DNA of 5,448 bases from Solobacterium sp. (GTDB lineage: Bacteria; Bacillota_I; Bacilli_A; Erysipelotrichales; Erysipelotrichaceae), in NCBI GenBank assembly GCA_017536845.1, contig JAFWCP010000402.1, forward strand, positions 1 through 5,448. Reading direction: 5' to 3'. Each line of letters opens with the position of its first letter. Positions within the stretch are counted from its first letter, which is position 1. The notes below the pieces were generated by a model. The model had not been told where the DNA came from and searched no databases. It saw only the letters and a program-made list of their open reading frames with translations. Positions 1-5,448 of the stretch are shown piece by piece. The position numbers were made by a program, and so were the translations under genes.

Positions 1-625
1 CTTCTCTGGCAAAGCCCATCTCATGGGTTACGACGACCATGGTCATGCCTGCGTTGGCAAGATCCTTCATGACTTCAAGCACTTCGCCGACCATTTCCGG
101 ATCAAGCGCGGAAGTAGGTTCGTCAAACAGCATTACTTCCGGCTCCATGCATAAGGCACGGACAATGGCGATCCGCTGTTTCTGGCCGCCGGAAAGCTGG
201 CTGGGATAGGCCGCCGCCCGGTCGGCAAGGTTGACGCGCTGCAGCAGTTCCATGGCCCTGTCCTCGGCGTCTTTCTGGCTTTTCTTCAGCAGCTTCATGG
301 GTGCCAGGGTCATGTTGCGCAGGATCGTCATATGCGGGAAAAGGTTGAAATGCTGGAAGACCATTCCCATCCGCTGACGATAGATGTTGATGTCGTTCTT
401 CGGATTCGTGATATCGGCGCCGTCGACATAAATTGATCCGCCGTCAGGAACTTCAAGAAGGTTCAGACAGCGCAGGAATGTCGATTTGCCGGATCCGGAA
501 GGGCCGATGATGACGACGACGCTGCCTTTGGTGACTGCAGCGCTGACGCCGTCAAGGGCAGTGATCGAGCCGTTATTATAAATCTTTTTCAGGTTTTCCA
601 CCCGGATCAGGACATTATCGTTCAT
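1..625 (-). CDS. Polar amino-acid ABC transporter ATP-binding protein (GlnQ/HisP type), 3' end cut by window edge
   Basis: This is the cytoplasmic ATPase of an amino-acid importer; it hydrolyses ATP to drive the permease encoded just upstream. I translated 208 codons from the ATG at 625. All ABC landmarks are in order: an A-loop aromatic (Y16), Walker A GPSGSGKS (residues 41-48), Q-loop Q91 in [12 protein letters not shown], signature LSGGQ (144-148), Walker [13 protein letters not shown] (164-175) and the H-loop histidine H201 in [10 protein letters not shown]. The FNLFPHMT stretch and the THEMGFA ending are characteristic of the polar amino-acid subfamily. Family members are about 240-250 residues, so roughly 35-40 C-terminal residues lie outside the window. 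The start is fixed by a strong GGAAAGGAGG ribosome site 10 bases upstream, and the gene overlaps the permease gene by 11 bases, which suggests translational coupling. V155 in IAIVRAL replaces the alanine usually seen there; this is probably harmless. The substrate cannot be told from the ATPase, so no gene symbol is given. Confidence 0.95.
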   Translation of the reverse strand, partial: MNDNVLIRVENLKKIYNNGSITALDGVSAAVTKGSVVVIIGPSGSGKSTFLRCLNLLEVPDGGSIYVDGADITNPKNDINIYRQRMGMVFQHFNLFPHMTILRNMTLAPMKLLKKSQKDAEDRAMELLQRVNLADRAAAYPSQLSGGQKQRIAIVRALCMEPEVMLFDEPTSALDPEMVGEVLEVMKDLANAGMTMVVVTHEMGFARE

Positions 626-2153
626 TGCTTCTCAGCCTCCTTTCCAGACGTGAGACCATCTCACTGAAGAAGATGACCATGAGCAGGTAGATGCCGGCAA
701 CGATCAGCAGCGGCATCGCCTGGATATATGTGGTGGAACGGATGATTTCACCGCCCTTGGTGAGGTCGTTGACCGCGACATAGCAGGCAACCGACGTTTC
801 CTTCAGCAGGACGATAAACTCATTGGCAAGGGACGGCAGGACACTCTTGAAGGCCTGCGGGATGATGATATACCACATGGTCTGCACGAAGTTGAAACCA
901 AGGGAACGTCCGGCTTCCATCTGGCCATTGTCGACGGCCATGATGCCGGCCCGGATGATCTCCGCGACATAGGCACCGGAATTGATGCCGAATGTCAGCA
1001 TGGCCACCGGTACGCCATCCCGGGCTGTCGAGAAGACGACGAAGAACATGATCAGGATCTGGATCATGACCGGGGTGCCGCGGATCACGGTGAGATAGAG
1101 CTTGCAGAACCAGTTGCCGATGATCAGCAGGACACGGGCTATGCCGCGCCGCATGGTCTTGATGTTCCTGTCATGGGTTGAGCGGATGACCGCAACCAGG
1201 GAACCGATGGCAATGCCCAGGAATGTTGCCGCAAAGGCGATTTTCAGGGTATTGAGCAAGCCGGTCGTGATGTAGGTCCAGCGATCTTTTACAAGGAAGC
1301 AGGTAACGAAATCTTCTTTGACATTTTCAATCCAGCTTTTCGTCGTTTCCTGCTGTGTCTGAGTGTCAGCCTCGTCGTTGATGTACTTGTCCATGATGGC
1401 GTCAAGGGTGCCGTCAGCCTTCAGCTGCCGCAGGGCTTCGTTAACGGCATCAAGCAGGGCCGTATTCTCTTTGGCAATGCAGATGGCGTATTCTTCCTCG
1501 ACATAGGGAGCGTCGAGGATTTTTACGCCGCTGCTGCCGGCCGCAAGAGCCTTGGCCGGTTCGTTGTCCAGCAGAATGCAGTCAACCTGGCCGTTTTTGA
1601 GCGCTTCCAGAGCATCGGTCGTCTTGCCGAAGCCGCGCACGGTGCCAAGCCCGGCATCTTCGATATCCCACGTTGCGTACAGGAAGCCGGTCGTGCCGGA
1701 CTGGGTGCCGATGATGTTGTTCGCACCTTCGGCAAACAGGTCATCAATGCTCTGGATCGGGCTGTCTTCCCGGACGATGACCACCTGGATGCCTTTGGCG
1801 TAGGATTCCGAAAAATTCACTTCTTCAAGCCGTTCTTCGGATACCGTCATGCCGGCCATGCCCATGTCGTACTTGAAAGTCTGGACACCCGGGATGATGG
1901 AATCAAACGCGATGTCGGTAATCTGCAGGGTCAGGCCAAGCTTTTCCGCAATGGCCTGGGCGACTTCCACGTCGATGCCGACGATTTCATTCCCGTCATA
2001 GTATTCGTAGGGCGGGAAGGTAGCTTCCGTGGTCATGGATAAGATGCCCGGCGTGACGGTGGTGATTTCCTCTTCCTCTGCCGCAGCAGCTGCCCCTGAA
2101 CAGGTCAGGAAGAAGAGGAGGGCTGTCATAAGAAATCGAATCGTTTTTTTCAT
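615..2153 (-). CDS. Fused amino-acid ABC transporter substrate-binding protein/permease (512 aa)
   Basis: This single chain combines the extracytoplasmic receptor and the membrane channel of a polar amino-acid importer. Residues 1-25 form a signal peptide (MKK, hydrophobic core, alanine-rich end). C18 is not in a convincing lipobox, and anchoring comes from the fused membrane domain. Residues about 33-260 are a family-3 solute-binding domain with [20 protein letters not shown] (47-66), GMTVSEER (101-108) and GTQSGTTG (149-156). By family knowledge R108 should hold the ligand carboxylate and D196 the amino group. A polar Q/T-rich linker (about 261-275) leads to the HisM/GlnP-type permease (about 290-505), with several membrane helices and the cytoplasmic EAA coupling loop, including EAGRSLGF (413-420) and [11 protein letters not shown] (430-440). 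The start has GAAAGAGG 5 bases upstream, and a sigma-A promoter lies behind it. The ATPase gene overlaps its stop by 11 bases. Such fusions are known in Bacillota. Glutamine, or another polar or basic amino acid, is a possible ligand, but the sequence does not decide. Confidence 0.95.
   Translation of the reverse strand: MKKTIRFLMTALLFFLTCSGAAAAAEEEEITTVTPGILSMTTEATFPPYEYYDGNEIVGIDVEVAQAIAEKLGLTLQITDIAFDSIIPGVQTFKYDMGMAGMTVSEERLEEVNFSESYAKGIQVVIVREDSPIQSIDDLFAEGANNIIGTQSGTTGFLYATWDIEDAGLGTVRGFGKTTDALEALKNGQVDCILLDNEPAKALAAGSSGVKILDAPYVEEEYAICIAKENTALLDAVNEALRQLKADGTLDAIMDKYINDEADTQTQQETTKSWIENVKEDFVTCFLVKDRWTYITTGLLNTLKIAFAATFLGIAIGSLVAVIRSTHDRNIKTMRRGIARVLLIIGNWFCKLYLTVIRGTPVMIQILIMFFVVFSTARDGVPVAMLTFGINSGAYVAEIIRAGIMAVDNGQMEAGRSLGFNFVQTMWYIIIPQAFKSVLPSLANEFIVLLKETSVACYVAVNDLTKGGEIIRSTTYIQAMPLLIVAGIYLLMVIFFSEMVSRLERRLRSNER
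636..645 (-). promoter_or_regulatory. Shine-Dalgarno site of the ABC ATPase gene, inside the permease coding sequence
   Basis: On the minus strand this reads GGAAAGGAGG, a near-perfect anti-16S match, 10 bases before the ATG at 625. It lies within the last codons of the upstream permease gene and decides the ATPase start. It also shows that the ATPase can be translated independently of readthrough from the permease. Confidence 0.8.
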
Positions 2154-2158
2154 TGCAA

Positions 2159-2166
2159 CCTCTTTC
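2159..2166 (-). promoter_or_regulatory. Ribosome binding site of the binding-protein/permease gene
   Basis: The minus strand reads GAAAGAGG, then 5 bases, then the ATG at 2153. The spacing is short but within the usual range. Together with the signal peptide that begins right at this ATG, it fixes the start. Confidence 0.65.
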
Positions 2167-2202
2167 GTGTGTCTACTTCTTTATCACACTAAAACGCTAA
2201 AG

Positions 2203-2231
2203 AGTATATATTCATCCATGATCCTTGTCGA
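2203..2231 (-). promoter_or_regulatory. Sigma-A type promoter for the ABC transporter operon
   Basis: Reading the minus strand, the -35 TCGACA (2231-2226) and the -10 TATACT (2208-2203) are separated by exactly 17 bases. Each box differs from consensus at one position. The predicted transcription start is near 2196, giving a leader of about 43 bases before the ATG at 2153. The block 2232-2250, immediately behind the -35, is A/T at all but one position and is a candidate UP element. The call rests on sequence match and placement only. Confidence 0.75.
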
Positions 2232-2364
2232 TAAAAATTTGAAATAAATAGCAGCTGAAAACGGACAAGCTGATAATGAACGACCTTCAGGCATCAAAAA
2301 GAAGGCATGCGCATTTCAAATCAGCCTGCTGTGAGGCTGCTGACGGGAAATACAGGCTCTGTGA

Positions 2365-2409
2365 CTGCCGGCAGATGACGGAAGGCCATGTATTCCGGTC
2401 ACCCGGCAG
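2365..2409. repeat. Nested imperfect palindrome (45 bases) next to the HAD operon promoter
   Basis: The outer arms CTGCCGG (2365-2371) and CCGGCAG (2403-2409) are perfectly complementary over 7 pairs. Inside them, TGACGGAA (2376-2383) pairs with TTCC and GTCA (2393-2396 and 2398-2401), leaving one bulged G at 2397 and a 9-base loop (2384-2392). The structure ends about 20 bases before the extended -10 element, where the -35 would fall. It could be an operator, a folded RNA, or a dispersed palindromic repeat. There is no T-run on either side, so it is not a standard terminator. Confidence 0.5.
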
Positions 2410-2428
2410 AAATAAAAAGCGGAAAGAT

Positions 2429-2437
2429 TGTTATAAT
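2429..2437 (+). promoter_or_regulatory. Extended -10 promoter for the HAD/DUF5655/TraX operon
   Basis: TGTTATAAT contains a perfect TATAAT -10 (2432-2437) with the TGn extension. The position 17 bases upstream (2409-2414, GAAATA) is a poor -35, as is common for extended -10 promoters. Transcription would begin near 2444, giving a leader of about 69 bases to the ATG at 2513. This start point argues against translation from the far-upstream ATG at 2276. Confidence 0.6.
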
Positions 2438-2498
2438 ATCGTCATGCCTTTTCAGAGATTGAATTTGTGCATGACGGCGGATTGCGCCGATATGGATG

Positions 2499-2504
2499 AG
2501 GAGG
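2499..2504 (+). promoter_or_regulatory. Shine-Dalgarno site that sets the HAD gene start
   Basis: A perfect AGGAGG lies 8 bases upstream of the ATG at 2513. The encoded protein then begins MLTTVLFDLDGTLL, the standard N-terminus of a HAD hydrolase. This decides against the longer in-frame start at 2276. Confidence 0.85.
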
Positions 2505-2512
2505 AACCCTGC

Positions 2513-3235
2513 ATGCTTACAACAGTTTTATTTGATCTGGACGGAACCCTGCTGCCCATGGACCAGGATGTATTCGTCAGCAGCTATTTCGGGAATTTAT
2601 GTAAGAAAATGGCCGGCTATGGATATGAACCGGAAAGGCTTGTGAAAAACATATGGAAAGGGACTGCCGTCATGGTGAGAAACGACGGCTCAATCACCAA
2701 TGAAGAAGCCTTCTGGAATTTCTTCGCCGGAGAGTACGGGGAAGAATCCCGGGATCATATCCCGGTCTTTGATGCCTTCTATCACAACGAGTTTCAGGAA
2801 GCCCGCCTCAGCTACGGGTTCACGCCCCGGGCAAAAGAAGTCATACAGCTTGTCAAGGATCTTGGCCTGCGGGTGATTCTGGCGACCAACCCCATCTTCC
2901 CGGCTGTGGCAACCGAAAGCCGGATCCGCTGGGCCGGGCTGGAACCGGAGATGTTCGAGTACTATACGACCTATGAAAACAGCAGCACCAGCAAGCCCAA
3001 TCCCGCATACTATCGTGAAATCCTGCGTAAGTGCGGGCTGCATGCGGAAGAATGCATCATGGTCGGCAATGATACAGGCGAAGACATGATTGCCGAAAGC
3101 CTGGGCATGCGGGTTTTCCTGCTGACCGACTGTCTGATTGACAGAACAGGCGACCTGTCCCGCTGGCCCCATGGCAGTTTTGACGAGCTTGAACAGTATC
3201 TGAAAACCGCAGCGAAGGAGCAGAGCGATGTCTGA
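2513..3235 (+). CDS. HAD-superfamily hydrolase, probable small-molecule phosphatase (240 aa)
   Basis: This is a cytoplasmic Mg2+-dependent phosphohydrolase of the haloacid dehalogenase superfamily, acting through an aspartyl-phosphate intermediate. All four HAD motifs are visible. Motif I is LFDLDGTLL, with nucleophile D8 and acid/base D10. Motif II is VILATN, with T125. Motif III is K161 in TSKPNP. Motif IV is MVGNDTGEDM, with D187 and D191. The stretch from about residue 18 to 100, between motifs I and II, is largely helical-looking and fits a C1-type cap, as in subfamily I phosphatases. Length is normal for that group. It is the first gene of the rightward operon, and its stop overlaps the next start by 8 bases. 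HAD cap types do not reveal the substrate reliably; a sugar phosphate, nucleotide or phosphoglycolate-like compound are all possible. No gene symbol is warranted. Confidence 0.92.
   Translation: MLTTVLFDLDGTLLPMDQDVFVSSYFGNLCKKMAGYGYEPERLVKNIWKGTAVMVRNDGSITNEEAFWNFFAGEYGEESRDHIPVFDAFYHNEFQEARLSYGFTPRAKEVIQLVKDLGLRVILATNPIFPAVATESRIRWAGLEPEMFEYYTTYENSSTSKPNPAYYREILRKCGLHAEECIMVGNDTGEDMIAESLGMRVFLLTDCLIDRTGDLSRWPHGSFDELEQYLKTAAKEQSDV
3215..3220 (+). promoter_or_regulatory. Shine-Dalgarno site of the DUF5655-like gene, inside the HAD gene
   Basis: AAGGAG lies 7 bases before the ATG at 3228, within the last codons of the HAD gene. It selects the 3228 start over the next in-frame ATG at 3243 and supports an 8-base coding overlap between the two genes. 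Confidence 0.75.
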
Positions 3236-3614
3236 TCATGATATGGCAGTCATGATGTTTTTCGAAAAACATCCCAATGCCCTGCCGTTATATGATGCAT
3301 TTGCTGAAAAGCTGTATGAAAGCTTTCCCGACATCGGCTGCCGGGTGCAGAAGACACAGATAACGTTTACCTGCCGACATGTCTTCTGCTGTGTATCATT
3401 TGCCAGGGTGAAGAAGAAAGCGGAACTGCCGGACCCTTACCTTGTCATCACTCTCGGCCTGCCGTTTCCTCTGGATTCGCCGCGGGCTGCGGTCAATACC
3501 GAACCATATCCACATCGATGGACCGTTCATATTCCCATCGGGTCGACACAAGATCTCGATGAAGAACTGTTTGCCTGGATCAGACAGTCATACGATTATG
3601 CCAGAAAGAAATAA
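3228..3614 (+). CDS. Small conserved protein, DUF5655-like (128 aa), function unknown
   Basis: I recognise this from memory as resembling the DUF5655 family of short bacterial proteins of unknown function; that match should be confirmed by a profile search. Visible features are an N-terminal FFEKHPNALPLYDAF helix (11-25), a central RVQKTQITF strand (39-47) followed by HVFCCVSFARVKKK (51-64), and a C-terminal TEPYPHRWTVHIPIG segment (91-105). The last two motifs look like the conserved core. There is no signal peptide or membrane helix, so it should be cytoplasmic. No catalytic signature is evident; the K/R-rich centre may bind an acidic ligand, which is inference. The gene overlaps the HAD gene by 8 bases and ends 14 bases before the TraX-family gene, so it is co-transcribed and probably translationally coupled. 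Confidence 0.85.
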   Translation: MSDHDMAVMMFFEKHPNALPLYDAFAEKLYESFPDIGCRVQKTQITFTCRHVFCCVSFARVKKKAELPDPYLVITLGLPFPLDSPRAAVNTEPYPHRWTVHIPIGSTQDLDEELFAWIRQSYDYARKK

Positions 3615-3628
3615 GCGAGGTTACGACA

Positions 3629-4318
3629 ATGACAACTGAAAATACTGCTGACAGAAAGCTGCCGTTTCAGCTGCTTGACGGCACACAGCTGAAACTCATC
3701 GCCATGATTGCCATGGTCTTTGACCATGTCGGCGATAACTATTTCCCTGGTCAGACATGGATGCGCATCATCGGCCGGATGGCCCTGCCCATCTTCGCCT
3801 TCTGCATCGCCGAGGGCTTTTCCCATACGCATGACCGGCTGAAATATCTGAAACGGATGATCCTGTTTGCCCTGGTCAGTGAAATTCCCTTTGACCTTGT
3901 CACGGCAGGAAAAGTGCTTGAATTCACGCATCAGAACATCATGCTTACATTTGCCTGGGCGATCGGCGGCCTGATGCTTTTTGAAAAGCTCGGCCGGAAA
4001 AAGGCTGTCGCCTGGCTGCTGTTAGCGGTCATGGCTGTCCTTTCGGTTCTGCTGGGCATGGATTACAATTTCCTCGCTGTAGGGCTGATTGATATCTATT
4101 ATCTGCTGCGGAATAAGGCACCTTATCTCAACAACCTGGCAGCGGCAGTTTACCACGTCCTGCTGCGCAATGTCGGCATCTACTGGTTCGGCCTGCTCGG
4201 CTTTCTTCCGGTATTCCTGTACAACGGGAAACGGGGCAGGGGGCTGAAATGGCTGTTCTATGTCTTCTATCCCGGCCACCTGCTGCTGATCTGGCTGGTG
4301 CGGTATCTGATCGGATAG
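3629..4318 (+). CDS. TraX-family integral membrane protein (229 aa)
   Basis: This is a polytopic membrane protein of the TraX family. On F-like plasmids TraX is needed to N-acetylate pilin, but many Bacillota carry chromosomal relatives with no assigned role. Family hallmarks are LDGTQLKLIAMIAMVFDHVG (16-35), IGRMALPIFAFCIAEGF (48-64), YLKRMILFALVSEIPFD (73-89), NIMLTFAWAIG (103-113), the MDYNFLAVGLI segment (144-154) and the C-terminal FYVFYPGHLLLIWLVRY (210-226). About seven or eight hydrophobic segments are visible, and the length is typical of chromosomal members. The conserved D32-H33, E62 and H217 lie in or near membrane segments and could be catalytic, by analogy with membrane acyltransferases; this is inference. 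The ribosome site CGAGG is 8 bases before the ATG, only 14 bases after the previous stop. No conjugation genes are nearby, so a pilin-acetylation role should not be assumed. Confidence 0.9.
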   Translation: MTTENTADRKLPFQLLDGTQLKLIAMIAMVFDHVGDNYFPGQTWMRIIGRMALPIFAFCIAEGFSHTHDRLKYLKRMILFALVSEIPFDLVTAGKVLEFTHQNIMLTFAWAIGGLMLFEKLGRKKAVAWLLLAVMAVLSVLLGMDYNFLAVGLIDIYYLLRNKAPYLNNLAAAVYHVLLRNVGIYWFGLLGFLPVFLYNGKRGRGLKWLFYVFYPGHLLLIWLVRYLIG

Positions 4319-4321
4319 CTT

Positions 4322-5448
4322 ATGAATGAAAAGTTCAGGACACTGACTGCTTCTGCGGTGCTTGCTCTGCTGCTCATGGTCTCAGCGTATTTCACCGTAC
4401 AGGATCACAAAGCCGACGTGTATCCGGATCAGGATACACGGGTCTGCCTGTATGGCGAAGCCCATGGCAGCAAGGAGTACTACGATATTGAATTGAAGCT
4501 GTGGCAGGGGTATTACAGAGAAGGCTGCCGGTCCCTGTTTGTGGAACTGCCGTATTACAGCGGCGAATTCCTGAACCTCTGGATGCAGGAAGATTCCGAT
4601 GCCATTCTGGATGCTTTCTTCGAAGACATTGAGGGCACCTTGTCGGGCAATGCTTATTATCGCGAGTTCCTCTTAAACCTGAAGGAAACCTGCCCGGAAA
4701 CAGTCTTTTACGGGACGGATGTCGGCCATCAGTATGAAACGACCGGGAACAGGTATCTGACATACCTTCAGGCACATAACCTTGCCGATACGGAAGCATG
4801 CAGACTTGCCGAAACATGCATCGAACAGGGAAAGGAATTTGCCGCGGAAAACAGTGAATACGGGATGTCGGCGTTACGGGAAAGGTATATGATTGATAAC
4901 TTCATCAAAGCTTTTGAACGCTGTCATGAGCAGAAGGTCATGGGCATTTACGGCAGCTGGCATACCGATCTTTCCCAGCCTGACAGAATGGCTTATGCAC
5001 TCCAGAAGCACTATCAGAGCGTAGCCGGTGTCAGGCTCAGCAGCCTGGCTCTCAGGAAGAATCCGTATGAATTCGGTTTCTGCATCAGCGGCATCGTCTT
5101 CCTGCTGATGCTGATGATTCCGAATATGGTCTGGGCAAAATCCGCAAAACCGCAAGGCTATGAAGAAGCCGCCCGGGAAAACAGGATCCTGCTGGCCATG
5201 GAGCGGATCGGCGAGGTGAGCGTTTCAGCCATGCTTGCGGTCTTTACATCCCTGAATCCATGCATCCGGAAGCTGCCGGAAGGATTGATGGTCGATATGC
5301 GGATCTGCTTCTGGCTGCTGGCCTTTCTGCTGATGATCCTCTATGAAGGTTACTGGGTCCGCTATTTTCGAAGCCGGCGGACCATGGCGGATTTCTATTC
5401 TTCCTTCCTTGGCTTTCCGGTGGCCGGAGCGACGCTGCCGGTGCTGGC
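4322..5448 (+). CDS. Membrane protein with an EreA/ChaN/TraB/TIKI-like extracytoplasmic domain fused to a polytopic C-terminal domain, cut by window edge
   Basis: I translated 375 codons without a stop to the window edge. Residues about 8-24 are a signal-anchor helix. Residues about 40-245 form a soluble domain with GEAH (45-48), FVELP (73-77), GTDVGH (131-136) and GSWH (211-214). Paired GxxH motifs plus a conserved Glu are the hallmark of the superfamily that includes erythromycin esterase-like proteins, ChaN, TraB/PrgY and TIKI, whose members bind metal or haem or act on peptides and esters. From about 252 the chain becomes membrane protein, with helices near 252-271, 296-312 and 327-346 and a further one starting near 361. 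This part resembles a clostridial membrane-protein family I recall only loosely: NPYEFGF, IPNMVW, then ERIGEVS. The anchor topology would place the GxxH domain outside the cell. The start is forced by an in-frame stop at 4316-4318 (the TraX terminator), 3 bases before the ATG. The ribosome site is weak, so coupling to TraX translation is likely. The enzymatic role is unknown. Confidence 0.85.
   Translation, partial: MNEKFRTLTASAVLALLLMVSAYFTVQDHKADVYPDQDTRVCLYGEAHGSKEYYDIELKLWQGYYREGCRSLFVELPYYSGEFLNLWMQEDSDAILDAFFEDIEGTLSGNAYYREFLLNLKETCPETVFYGTDVGHQYETTGNRYLTYLQAHNLADTEACRLAETCIEQGKEFAAENSEYGMSALRERYMIDNFIKAFERCHEQKVMGIYGSWHTDLSQPDRMAYALQKHYQSVAGVRLSSLALRKNPYEFGFCISGIVFLLMLMIPNMVWAKSAKPQGYEEAARENRILLAMERIGEVSVSAMLAVFTSLNPCIRKLPEGLMVDMRICFWLLAFLLMILYEGYWVRYFRSRRTMADFYSSFLGFPVAGATLPVL

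Larger units (their letters stand above)
2154..2512. other. Divergent intergenic region (359 bases) between the transporter and the HAD operon
   Basis: No convincing gene lies here. The left end holds the transporter leader, its promoter (2203-2231) and an A/T-rich block (2232-2250). The right end holds an extended -10 element (2429-2437) and the leader of the HAD gene. Between them, roughly 2251-2410 is rich in short inverted repeats: CCTTC/GAAGG (2284-2288 and 2301-2305), CAGCCT/AGGCTG (2322-2327 and 2334-2339), and a nested palindrome at 2365-2409. None is followed by a T-run on either strand, so no intrinsic terminator is called. The frame of the HAD gene stays open back to an ATG at 2276. 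However, the 79 residues this would add are basic, Cys-rich and of no recognisable domain, and there is a far better start at 2513. Confidence 0.7.

Noticed and set aside
2100..2153. Lipoprotein signal (C18 in FLTC) on the binding-protein/permease
   Set aside because: Threonine at -1 and phenylalanine at -3 fit a lipobox poorly. The alanine-rich stretch at 21-25 suits ordinary signal peptidase, and the chain is already membrane-anchored.
2029..2247. Plus-strand open frame of 72 codons across the transporter start and promoter
   Set aside because: It is antisense to the signal peptide and runs through the minus-strand promoter, with no ribosome site. The alanine run simply mirrors the signal-peptide codons.
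2231..2250. CodY-like box in the A/T-rich block
   Set aside because: The best alignment to the palindromic AATTTTCWGAAAATT consensus has about five mismatches; an UP element explains the A/T content more simply.
2322..2339. CAGCCT/AGGCTG hairpin as an intrinsic terminator
   Set aside because: There is no T-run after the stem on either strand, and there is no upstream gene pointing into it; both flanking operons diverge from this region.
2276..2512. N-terminal extension of the HAD gene from an upstream in-frame ATG
   Set aside because: It lacks a good ribosome site, and most of it lies upstream of the predicted transcription start. The added 79 residues have no recognisable domain, whereas AGGAGG and a canonical HAD N-terminus mark 2513.
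2690..3172. Minus-strand open frame of 160 codons
   Set aside because: It is fully antisense to the HAD gene, which has all four catalytic motifs.
3596..3931. Minus-strand open frame of 111 codons
   Set aside because: It is antisense to the TraX-family gene and its ribosome site; the product shows no family resemblance.
4392..4817. Minus-strand open frame of 141 codons
   Set aside because: It is antisense to the GxxH membrane-protein gene, whose translation shows clear motifs. The antisense product is rich in Arg, Pro, Cys and His and has no domain.
4874..5155. Minus-strand open frame of 93 codons
   Set aside because: It is antisense to the same plus-strand gene, with no ribosome site or recognisable motif.

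Overview
The window looks like chromosomal DNA of a Bacillota (Firmicutes) bacterium of moderate, fairly balanced base composition. Strong GGAGG-type Shine-Dalgarno sites, a fused binding-protein/permease amino-acid transporter, and a TraX-family protein outside any conjugation cluster all point that way. A gut-associated clostridial or erysipelotrichial lineage is plausible, but the sequence does not settle the class. No RNA gene, insertion sequence, CRISPR array or prophage gene was seen.

Left half (1-2153, minus strand): a two-gene polar amino-acid ABC importer operon. The first gene encodes a 512-residue chimera with a signal peptide, a periplasmic-type solute-binding domain and a full permease domain. 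The second gene overlaps it by 11 bases and encodes the ATPase, whose C-terminus runs off the left edge. A well-formed sigma-A promoter (TCGACA, 17 bases, TATACT, with an A/T block behind the -35) lies upstream at 2203-2231.

Middle (2154-2512): a 359-base divergent intergenic region. It holds the transporter promoter, several inverted repeats including a nested 45-base imperfect palindrome (2365-2409), and an extended -10 promoter (2429-2437) reading right.

Right half (2513-5448, plus strand): a tight run of four genes: HAD-family phosphatase, a small DUF5655-like protein, a TraX-family membrane protein, and a long gene open at the right edge. Junctions are an 8-base overlap, a 14-base gap and a 3-base gap, so this is almost certainly one operon. 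The fourth gene is the most interesting item. After an N-terminal membrane anchor it carries two GxxH motifs (GEAH and GSWH) and a VELP motif, typical of the EreA/ChaN/TraB-PrgY/TIKI superfamily. This domain is fused to a polytopic membrane domain of a different look. Substrates of the operon products cannot be read from the sequence. Three of the four genes belong to poorly characterised or broad-specificity families, so a shared cell-surface or envelope role is only an inference.
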